Shown here one piece after another: positions 1-6,808 of a stretch of DNA of 64,000 nt. Position 1 is the first letter of the stretch; every line of letters starts with the position of its first letter. The position numbers were made by a program, and so were the translations under genes. The DNA comes from Ructibacterium sp965146665 (GTDB lineage: Bacteria > Bacillota > Clostridia > Monoglobales > Monoglobaceae): the NCBI GenBank assembly GCA_965146665.1, contig CBCTHE010000002.1, positions 284,226 through 348,225 on the forward strand, in the 5' to 3' direction. The notes below the pieces were generated by a model, which was not told where the DNA came from, searched no databases, and was given only the letters and a program-made list of their open reading frames with translations.

Positions 1-407
1 CCGCCCAGCGCCTCGTTGGACTCGCATTCGATCATGCTCTCCAGGGAGCTCACATAGCTCTGCAGTCCGGTATGTATGGTGTCCGTGCAGATGTCGCACA
101 GGGGCACCAGCCCCTGCCGCCGGAACAGCGCGTCCCAGTCCACGTCCATGATCCCGCTGTAGATCGCTTTCACATCCTGACGGAGAAAATTGCGCAGGTT
201 CGCGATGTCTGGCAGGCCGTCCTGCTCCAGCATGGCGCGCAGGACATATTCCTTGATGATGTTCTGCCCGGTCAGCCGCTGGCCGGCGTAGTCGATCAGT
301 CCCCGGGCCGCGGTGTAATAGGCGTCCGGATCCCCGGTCTCCTGGAACCGGAGCAGGGCGGCCACAACCGGATCCTCTGTGATTTTATCAAAGATAAATA
401 AATTCAT
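1..407 (-). CDS. N-terminal part of an unrecognised protein (cut by window edge)
   Basis: About 135 codons are visible on the minus strand, starting MNLFIFDKI at 407 behind a GAAAGG ribosome site and running off the left edge without a stop. The visible part is soluble and mixed charged, with no signal peptide, P-loop or metal motif. The 40-bp gap to the upstream csaB fusion on the same strand suggests co-transcription. The pattern of a short N-terminal domain with a DWDALF-like segment faintly resembles the N-terminus of DUF815-type ATPases, but the ATPase core would lie outside the window. I am confident it is coding; the function is unknown. Confidence 0.6.
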   Translation of the reverse strand, partial: MNLFIFDKITEDPVVAALLRFQETGDPDAYYTAARGLIDYAGQRLTGQNIIKEYVLRAMLEQDGLPDIANLRNFLRQDVKAIYSGIMDVDWDALFRRQGLVPLCDICTDTIHTGLQSYVSSLESMIECESNEALG

Positions 408-447
408 GTTTGTCAAGCCTTTCTTTCATACTCTGTAGACGGCCGTC

Positions 448-2742
448 TCACGCCTGGTCCAGCAGTTCCAGCGCCAGCCGCGTATTTTCTATGGCCTTGT
501 TCTCTGACTCCTGTCCGGCGGATTTCAGCGCGGCGGTCAGGGTGTCATGCTCCGCCACAATCCGGTCCACATACCGGCAGATGGTGATGGGGTTCACATG
601 CTCCACCGGTTCGGTGAATTCCTGGCCAATGTATCGCATGGTGGCCTCCACCTTGGGGTCGTAGGTCAGTCCGATCACCGGGGTGCCCATCTTTGCCGCA
701 TAGATCAGGGTGTGGAGGCGCATCCCCAAAATGAACTGGGCGCCGCCCACCACGCCCAAAAGCTGGGACGGGGTGGGGTGACCCTCCAGCAGATAGCCCC
801 GCTCCTGCATCAGGTCTAAAGTCTTCCGGGAAACGGGCAGATCCCGCGCCTCCTGCATGGGGATAAACAGCACTTCAATGCCATGCTTCTGCCTGATGTA
901 GTCGGCCACCTGCGCCACCGTCTTTTCCAGATCCCGGTCCGCGTACCGCCAGGGCCGGATGGCAATGCCGCAGTACGGCTTCCCGGCGGGAAGACCGGTC
1001 TTTTCCACCAGCATGGCGGATTCCTCCGGGCTGGCGGCCACCAGATTGAAGGCCGGGTCCGCCGTGACCCGGATCTCCGGGCCGTCCACGCCAAAGCGCT
1101 TGAGCTCCGCCAGGGAGGAGGGCTCCCGCAGGGTGATCAGATCCACCGCGCTGAGCACCTTCCGGATTTTTTTGTGATTGCTGTCGTGCCGGATTGGGCC
1201 AATCCCGTTGGCGTAGAGCATCACCTTGGCGCCCATCCTTTTCCCCATGCGGATGATCCCCAGATAATAGGTCAGGGATTTGTCCGAGGTGATATCCTGA
1301 ATCAGACTCCCGCCGCCGCTGATCAGCAGCCGGGTCTTGCGCATATTCCAGAGGATCCGGGGGATATTGAACCTGTGAATGGCGTCAATGCCATAGATGG
1401 CCTTGGTCTCCGCCGGGTCGTTGGACAGGGCCAGAATCCGTATATCCGGGCGGTGCATGCTGAGACTGTCCACCATGGCCTTGAGGATGGAGTCGTCCCC
1501 GCTGTTGTGGAACCCGTAGTAGCCGGAGATCATGACGTCGATTTTGCCCCGGGATTCCCGGATGGGGTTGGTCAGCAGATAAGAGTCAATGTCGTCAAAT
1601 TCCTTGATGGAAACCTCGTTGATCCTGCTGTTCTTAATGATGGAAATATACATTTTGATGGCGTCGTCCGCCATGGTGTCCACAGAATAATAATTCCTGA
1701 CCGTCTCCCGGGCATAGGCACCCAGCTCCGCCTGCCGCTGCGGGCCAGCCTTTAATACGGCCAGCACGTCGGTCTTTAACCGCTCCGCTGTAGTGGGACC
1801 GCATCCCCGGCAGCAGAAGTTGGTGTCAATGGCCGCCTGGAGCTTGTCCTGGTCAAAAATCCCGATATAGCCCTCGTTCCCGGCAATGATGGCGGGCTTT
1901 TCACAGGCCATGGCCTCCAGCGCGGCCCGGCTTACGCCGATAAACAGGTCGCCGCTGGCCGCAAAGCGGTTGATGTCGGTCCGGCTTCCGGTGGTGATGA
2001 TCAGCCGCCGGCCCGCGGCGGAATTGACCGCCTCCGCCTCGGCGCGGACCGCCTCAAAGTCATTGCCGCCGCCCACAATCACAATCTCCAGCGCCGGTAT
2101 CTCCCGGGCCAGCTCCTCTGCGATCTCAATGAGCTTATGTGCCGCCAGGCTCCGGTCCAGATCCATCCGGCTCACATATATGATCCGGGTCCGGTCCGGC
2201 TGGAGTCCGAACTCCTCCGCCACGGCGGAATAGTCTGTGTCCTTGGAGAACTTCTCCAAATCAATGCCGTTGATGGTCACCCGGATATGATCCGGCACAA
2301 TGCCGTAGTTGTCCGTCAGATACGCCTTGATGTCGTCGCTGACCGCCAGGCTCCGGTCGCCCCAGCGGGTCAGGAGGTTATAGGGGAAGCGGGTGGTGAA
2401 TACCCAGTGGGCCGTGGTCACAAACCGGAAATGGTACCGGCTGTGCAGAAGCCCGCACAGAAAGGCCGGAATCCGGGCGTGGGCGTGGACCACGTCGATA
2501 TGGTTCTCAAAGATGATCTGCTTCAGCATCCGGTAGGCGCGGCGGAGGCAAAGGGGATTTTTGCTGTGAAAGGGGACCTTGATATGGCGGATGCCCGCCT
2601 CGGCCAGCTCCGGCTCATAGGCGCCGCCGTTGGAGGCCACCAGCACCTCAATCCCCCGCCGGGCCAAAGCCTTGGAAAGCTCCACAATATGCGTCTCCGC
2701 GCCGCCGATGTCAAGCTGCATGGTTGCCATTAAAACCCGCAT
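448..2742 (-). CDS. csaB: Glycosyltransferase (GT4) - polysaccharide pyruvyl transferase CsaB fusion
   Basis: A 764-residue two-domain protein. Residues 1-375 are a GT4 glycosyltransferase: IGGAETHIVELSKALARRG at the N-terminus, VVHAH near 87, and a nucleotide-sugar site around SRAALEAMACEKPAI near 275. Residues about 400-764 are the CsaB pyruvyl transferase, opening with MISGYYGFHNSGDDS and ending with the GMRLHTLIYAAKMGTPVIGL motif. CsaB adds ketal-linked pyruvate from phosphoenolpyruvate to the wall polymer that SLH domains bind. The start at 2742 has AAGGAG seven bases upstream; an alternative ATG at 2748 is too close to it. The two activities are usually separate genes in bacilli. Two SLH proteins lie at 6.8-12 kb, consistent with the role. 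The acceptor sugar of the GT4 half is not known. Confidence 0.88.
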   Translation of the reverse strand: MRVLMATMQLDIGGAETHIVELSKALARRGIEVLVASNGGAYEPELAEAGIRHIKVPFHSKNPLCLRRAYRMLKQIIFENHIDVVHAHARIPAFLCGLLHSRYHFRFVTTAHWVFTTRFPYNLLTRWGDRSLAVSDDIKAYLTDNYGIVPDHIRVTINGIDLEKFSKDTDYSAVAEEFGLQPDRTRIIYVSRMDLDRSLAAHKLIEIAEELAREIPALEIVIVGGGNDFEAVRAEAEAVNSAAGRRLIITTGSRTDINRFAASGDLFIGVSRAALEAMACEKPAIIAGNEGYIGIFDQDKLQAAIDTNFCCRGCGPTTAERLKTDVLAVLKAGPQRQAELGAYARETVRNYYSVDTMADDAIKMYISIIKNSRINEVSIKEFDDIDSYLLTNPIRESRGKIDVMISGYYGFHNSGDDSILKAMVDSLSMHRPDIRILALSNDPAETKAIYGIDAIHRFNIPRILWNMRKTRLLISGGGSLIQDITSDKSLTYYLGIIRMGKRMGAKVMLYANGIGPIRHDSNHKKIRKVLSAVDLITLREPSSLAELKRFGVDGPEIRVTADPAFNLVAASPEESAMLVEKTGLPAGKPYCGIAIRPWRYADRDLEKTVAQVADYIRQKHGIEVLFIPMQEARDLPVSRKTLDLMQERGYLLEGHPTPSQLLGVVGGAQFILGMRLHTLIYAAKMGTPVIGLTYDPKVEATMRYIGQEFTEPVEHVNPITICRYVDRIVAEHDTLTAALKSAGQESENKAIENTRLALELLDQA

Positions 2743-2896
2743 ACTCATTCTCCTTCTCTCAAACAGGGATTCGTTTTTGCACTTATTTTATCATTGTATA
2801 ACAGTTCCCCGCCGGTGTCAATAAAAACCTTCTGCGGCCGCCGGATGGCCCAAACAAAAAATTTCTAAATCTCCTGGAGGATTTTGGCGAAAGCAG

Positions 2897-2925
2897 TTGA
2901 CGTTTTCAGAATTTCAGTATATAAT
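2897..2925 (+). promoter_or_regulatory. Sigma-A promoter for serC-serA
   Basis: TTGACG at 2897-2902 and TATAAT at 2920-2925 with exactly 17 bases between. The predicted start near 2932 leaves a leader of about 110 nt before serC. I recognise no riboswitch in that leader. Confidence 0.85.
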
Positions 2926-3043
2926 ATATAAGTTCATTCTAAACAGAACGTACCGAAGTTATGTTGTCCCCGCATGCAGTCGGGCATAGAATATGATGGT
3001 TGGGCGTATCATGAAAGTATCAATGAATTTGGAGGAATTTATC

Positions 3044-4123
3044 ATGAGCAGAGTTTACAATTTTTCAGCGGGTCCTTCCATGCTTCCCCTGGAGGTTCTG
3101 GAACGGGCACAGAAGGAGATGCTGGACTGCAACGGCAGCGGACAGTCCGTCATGGAGATGAGCCACCGCTCCAAGGAGTATCAGGCCATTATTGACGAGG
3201 CGGAGGCACTGCTCCGGGAGATCATGAACATCCCGGACAACTATAAGGTACTGTTCCTGCAGGGCGGCGCGTCGACCCAGTTCGCAATGATACCGCTGAA
3301 CCTGGGGAACAAGAACAGAAAGGCTGATTATGTCATCACGGGCCAGTGGGCGAAAAAGGCTTTTGCAGAGGGCAAGCGCTATCTGGAAGCCCATGACATT
3401 GCCTCCAGCGCGGACAAAACCTTCTCTTACCTCCCCAAGGTTGATCAATCCATGCTGACCCCGGGCGCTGACTTCGTACATATCACATACAACAACACCA
3501 TCTACGGCACCCACTTCAACACCATGCCGGACTTCGGCGACGCCGTGGTGGTCAGCGACATGTCCTCCTGTATCCTCTCTGAGGAGGTGGATATCAGCAA
3601 ATTCGGCCTGATCTATGCCGGCGCCCAGAAGAATATGGGCCCCGCCGGTGTGACCGTTGTCATCATCCGCGAGGATCTGATTGGCGGCGCCATGGATATT
3701 ACGCCCACCATGCTCAACTATGAGACCCATTCCGCCAACGGCTCCATGTTCAACACCCCGCCGACCTATGGCATCTATATCTGCAAGCTGGTCTACGAAT
3801 GGATTAAAAATATGGGCGGTATCCAGATGATGCATGAGAAGAACGTGGAAAAGGCAGAGATCCTGTACAGTTTCCTGGACAATTCAAAGATGTTCAAGGG
3901 TACCGTGGTGCCTGAGGACCGCTCTCTGATGAACGTACCCTTTGTGACGGATTCCGAGGAGCTGAACGCCAAGTTCATCGCCGAGGCAAAGGCAAAGGGC
4001 TTCGTAAACCTGAAGGGCCACAGAAGCGTAGGCGGTATGCGCGCCAGCATCTATAACGCCATGCCCCGCGAGGGTGTGGAAGCGCTGGTCGCCTTCATGA
4101 AAGAATTTGAAGCCAATAACTAA
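3044..4123 (+). CDS. serC: Phosphoserine aminotransferase
   Basis: SerC converts 3-phosphohydroxypyruvate and glutamate to phosphoserine and 2-oxoglutarate, the second step of serine synthesis, using PLP in the cytoplasm. The 359-residue protein begins MSRVYNFSAGPSMLP and has the PLP-lysine segment YAGAQKNMGPAG near residue 195 and the C-terminal HRSVGGMRASIYNAM substrate-binding motif. Length matches the family. The start at 3044 is chosen because GGAGG lies eight bases upstream; in-frame ATGs further upstream lack a ribosome site. It is followed 25 bp later by serA, so the two form an operon from the promoter at 2897. Confidence 0.96.
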   Translation: MSRVYNFSAGPSMLPLEVLERAQKEMLDCNGSGQSVMEMSHRSKEYQAIIDEAEALLREIMNIPDNYKVLFLQGGASTQFAMIPLNLGNKNRKADYVITGQWAKKAFAEGKRYLEAHDIASSADKTFSYLPKVDQSMLTPGADFVHITYNNTIYGTHFNTMPDFGDAVVVSDMSSCILSEEVDISKFGLIYAGAQKNMGPAGVTVVIIREDLIGGAMDITPTMLNYETHSANGSMFNTPPTYGIYICKLVYEWIKNMGGIQMMHEKNVEKAEILYSFLDNSKMFKGTVVPEDRSLMNVPFVTDSEELNAKFIAEAKAKGFVNLKGHRSVGGMRASIYNAMPREGVEALVAFMKEFEANN

Positions 4124-4148
4124 TCTATGAGGAATGGAGATTGTGAAA

Positions 4149-5309
4149 ATGTATCAGATTCAAACGTTGAATAAAATTTCCAAAAAGGGCTTGGCCCGGC
4201 TGGGTGACAACTATACCTGCGCGGATGAGGTTGCCAATCCGGACGGCATCATCCTCCGGAGCTTTAAGATGCACGATATGGAACTCCCCGACAGTCTGCG
4301 GGCCGTGGCCCGGGCGGGCGCGGGTGTGAATAACATCCCCATTGACAAGTGCACCGATAAGGGCGTGGTGGTCTTTAACACACCGGGCGCCAACGCCAAC
4401 GCGGTGAAGGAGCTGGTTCTGGCGGCGCTCCTGCTTTCCTCCAGAAAGATCGTGCAGGGTATCGCGTGGACCAAGACCCTGGCCGGCCAGGGCGACGCGA
4501 TTTCCGGTCTGGTGGAGAAGGGGAAGTCCAACTTTGTGGGTCCGGAGATCGAGGGTAAGACCCTAGGTGTTGTTGGCCTGGGGGCCATCGGCGTGCGGGT
4601 GGCAAATGCGGCGCACCATCTGGGCATGGACGTTGTGGGCTTTGACCCGTATCTGTCCGTTGACGCGGCATGGCACCTGACCCGGTTTGCTCACAAGGCG
4701 AACGACCTGCAGACCCTGCTGGAAAAAGCGGATTATATCACCGTCCACGTTCCCGCCACCCCCCAGACCAAGGGGATGTTCAACTCCGAGGCCTTTGCTT
4801 CCATGAAGCCGGGCGCGCGCCTGCTGAACTTCTCCCGGGATACGCTGGTGGACGAGGACGATGTTCTGGCGGCGCTGGACAGCGGAAAGCTGGCCTGCTA
4901 TGTCACGGACTTTGCCAGCGAGGCCCTGCTGAACCACGACAGCGTGATCTGCATGCCGCACCTGGGCGCCTCCACCCCGGAGAGCGAGGAAAATTGTGCG
5001 GTCATGGCCGCGGACGAGATCAAGGACTTTTTGGAGAACGGAAATATCACCAACAGCGTGAACTTCCCTGCCTGTGACATGGGCAAGGCGGTCGGCACCC
5101 GGATCACCGTCCTGCACCGGAACGTTCCCAATATGCTCAAACAGTTTACCGACGCGCTGGCGAGCAAGAGCGTGAACATTGAAAATATGCTCAACAAGAG
5201 CAAGGGCGACAATGCCTATACCATGATTGACATTGCCGGAAACTGCGGATCCGCCGTGGTAGCCGACATTGAGAAGATTGACGGCGTCATCAAGGTGACG
5301 GTTCTCTGA
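4149..5309 (+). CDS. serA: D-3-phosphoglycerate dehydrogenase
   Basis: SerA oxidises 3-phosphoglycerate to 3-phosphohydroxypyruvate with NAD+, the committed step of serine synthesis. The 386-residue product has the Rossmann motif GKTLGVVGLGAIGVRVA near residue 140, catalytic-region segment DFASEALLNHDSVICMPHLG near 255, and a C-terminal ACT domain from about 315 (RNVPNMLKQFTDALASKSVN), the usual site of serine feedback. It is the short ACT type, without the extra domain of long SerA. The start at 4149 has GGAGA at nine bases; the in-frame ATG at 4134 sits too close to its only possible ribosome site. It is the second gene of the serC-serA operon. Confidence 0.95.
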   Translation: MYQIQTLNKISKKGLARLGDNYTCADEVANPDGIILRSFKMHDMELPDSLRAVARAGAGVNNIPIDKCTDKGVVVFNTPGANANAVKELVLAALLLSSRKIVQGIAWTKTLAGQGDAISGLVEKGKSNFVGPEIEGKTLGVVGLGAIGVRVANAAHHLGMDVVGFDPYLSVDAAWHLTRFAHKANDLQTLLEKADYITVHVPATPQTKGMFNSEAFASMKPGARLLNFSRDTLVDEDDVLAALDSGKLACYVTDFASEALLNHDSVICMPHLGASTPESEENCAVMAADEIKDFLENGNITNSVNFPACDMGKAVGTRITVLHRNVPNMLKQFTDALASKSVNIENMLNKSKGDNAYTMIDIAGNCGSAVVADIEKIDGVIKVTVL

Positions 5310-5322
5310 TTTGCCGTCAGGC

Positions 5323-5664
5323 GGCAGTAAACCAGATGGTCGCGCGTATAAGGAGTAATCCTGTATGTGAGGAAAGTCCGGGCTCCATAGGACAGGGTGC
5401 AAGCTAACGGCTTGTGGAGGCGACTCTAAGGAAAGTGCAACAGAAAGATACCGCCCGCGTCAGCGGGTAAGGGTGGAAAGGCGAGGTAAGAGCTCACCCG
5501 TTTGTATGGTGACATACGAACGCTGTAAACCCCACCTGGAGCAACGCCTGAATGGGAGGTTAAGCTGGTCCGGCGGCTCCCGAAAAGGCGGCTTGAGGCG
5601 TGTGGCGACATGCGTCCCAGATAGATGACCATCCAAGACAGAACCCGGCTTATGGTTTGCTGCA
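5323..5664 (+). ncRNA. rnpB: RNase P RNA, class A
   Basis: The catalytic RNA of RNase P, which matures tRNA 5' ends together with RnpA (gene at 27.05 kb). Conserved blocks appear in order: GAGGAAAGTCCGGGCT near 5379, the AGAGCTCACCC segment near 5490, the AAACCCCACCTGGAGCAA stretch near 5527, AGATAGATGACCATC near 5620 and ACAGAACCCGGCTTATGG near 5638. The ends pair as helix P1: 5324-5334 with 5653-5663 (one G-U). Length of about 342 nt fits class A. It begins 13 nt after the serA stop and ends just before a strong terminator. Confidence 0.96.
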
Positions 5665-5678
5665 TAAAATTGTACTGG

Positions 5679-5711
5679 AAAGCGTTCCGCAGATTTGCGG
5701 AACGCTTTTTT
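5679..5711 (+). terminator. Intrinsic terminator of rnpB
   Basis: A 13-bp stem (5679-5691 with 5696-5708, loop GATT) whose 3' arm runs into T5706-5711. It lies 15 nt after the 3' end of RNase P RNA. Confidence 0.93.
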
Positions 5712-5914
5712 GCGTCTTTGTCTTTGATTAGCCTTCTAATGATACTTTTCTTTTTCAAATGTATAACATCTCCCCTGAAAGAAGTAACGTCAACCTTCTT
5801 TGAACTTTCCGGGTACGTCAGAAATGTGTTATCATTGATTACAGAAGCGGAGCCTGAAGATGTCATGCGGTGGTACACAAGCGCAGTTTGCTGTCCGGCG
5901 TCGCGGCAAAGTTC
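5712..5914. other. Intergenic DNA between rnpB terminator and repeat copy A
   Basis: About 200 bp, more AT-rich than its surroundings. Short open frames exist on both strands, but none has a ribosome site or a recognisable product. It may be eroded coding DNA; I see no defined element. Confidence 0.4.
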
Positions 5915-6206
5915 GCTTCGTTCGCTTTGACCAAAAGCGTCAAAGTCTCACACGCTTTGTTGCTGCTCCTTTTTCCCACAAAACGCCGCGTACCACGCTC
6001 CGCTTTGCGGGAGCCCTTCGTTATCCGCAAGCCTCAGCGGATTTATCCGCCAAACCAACAAAAGAACAGGCGCCAAATGCCTTAGATAACCAGCATTTGG
6101 CGCAAGGGGGATGTCAAAGGGGGTGTCCCCCTTTGATGGCTTTTGGTTTCTTTTCTCCATAGAAAAGAAACTTGCGCTGACCGCCGTAGGCGGGTACGCA
6201 ATAAAT
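5915..6206 (-). repeat. Hairpin-rich dispersed repeat, copy A
   Basis: Nearly the same sequence occurs inverted at 51757-52148 (copy B). Modules: GTCAAAGTC...CGCTTTG; a palindrome at 5974-6012; a GCCAAATGC/GCATTTGGC hairpin near 6074-6103; the palindrome CAAAGGGGGTGTCCCCCTTTG near 6116; AGAAAAGAAACTTGCGC; and CCGCCGTAGGCGG at 6181-6193. The strand is assigned minus because the 5974-6012 stem keeps G-U pairs only when read that way. It lies divergently, immediately upstream of the small gene at 6258, as copy B does relative to its paralogue. No transposase is present. Confidence 0.8.
5974..6012 (-). repeat. Palindromic hairpin module (family copy 1)
   Basis: On the minus strand, TCCCGCAAAGCG pairs with CGTTTTGTGGGA across a loop containing GAGCGTGGTACGCGG, with two G-U pairs that would be A-C mismatches on the plus strand. 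Related stems occur at 39667, 41212, 41299 and 52052. Confidence 0.75.
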
Positions 6207-6257
6207 AACCGAAAAAATGAAATATACTATAAAGATCTAAAGAAAGGAAAGACAAAC

Positions 6258-6704
6258 ATGTTAAAAGTAGAAAACAATCGGTTTTATTACGGCGGTATCT
6301 CTTTCCCGGTTCCCAACGGTCTGTACATAGATTCTTGTCCGCCGTTCATTCCACGGAATGGTCTCGTAGTCTATTCTGAGGACCGAAGCATCTGTATTGC
6401 ACTATGCTTTTGCGAATACGAAGAACCTATTCCTCTCTATATGGATAATGCGGACTATAATCATAAGGATTATGTGACCATGCCCATTACAAAATATGAA
6501 GTCAACGGCATAACATGGTATTGCAGAATCTTCACCTATAAGAAAACTCAAATGTTTGAAGCTTATCTCGACACCAACCAAAAAGACAATCAGATTTATC
6601 TTGATATTACGGTTGAAATCCCAAAGGGCCGTTACTCTATGCCTGACGTTTTTGAATTACAAAGTATAAAAGCTCTTTTCTCTGACATCAGAAAAAGCCA
6701 TTAA
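6258..6704 (+). CDS. Uncharacterised 148-residue protein of the duplicated repeat unit (copy A, intact)
   Basis: I do not recognise this family. The product begins MLKVENNRFYYGGISFPVPN, is mixed alpha/beta in character with many aromatics (YIDSCPPFIPRNG, ITWYCRIFTYKK), and has no signal peptide, membrane segment or obvious catalytic motif; two cysteines lie near residues 49-51 (LCFCEYEE). The start at 6258 follows an AAAGGAAAG ribosome site. The only relative in the window is the frameshifted copy at 51137-51588, also placed next to the same repeat. It is AT-richer than its neighbours, consistent with transfer. A role in the biology of the repeat unit is inference from this repeated linkage only. 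Confidence 0.8.
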   Translation: MLKVENNRFYYGGISFPVPNGLYIDSCPPFIPRNGLVVYSEDRSICIALCFCEYEEPIPLYMDNADYNHKDYVTMPITKYEVNGITWYCRIFTYKKTQMFEAYLDTNQKDNQIYLDITVEIPKGRYSMPDVFELQSIKALFSDIRKSH

Positions 6705-6763
6705 ATCATTGATTTGCAAAAAACTACGATTGTGCACGCCGTCTTGAATCATCCCGCTGTGTG

Positions 6764-6795
6764 AAAATCCCGCGGTGCTGTGCACCGCGGGATTT
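6764..6795 (-). terminator. Terminator of the 998-residue SLH gene
   Basis: A 14-bp perfect stem (6765-6778 with 6782-6795, loop TGT) that ends in a T-run on the minus strand. It lies 14 nt beyond the SLH gene stop, and may also stop the small plus-strand gene ending at 6704. Confidence 0.85.
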
Positions 6796-6808
6796 CTCAT
6801 ACGTCATA

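Noticed and set aside
5426..5878. Open frame on the minus strand over rnpB
   Set aside because: It lies within and antisense to RNase P RNA, has no ribosome site and no recognisable product.
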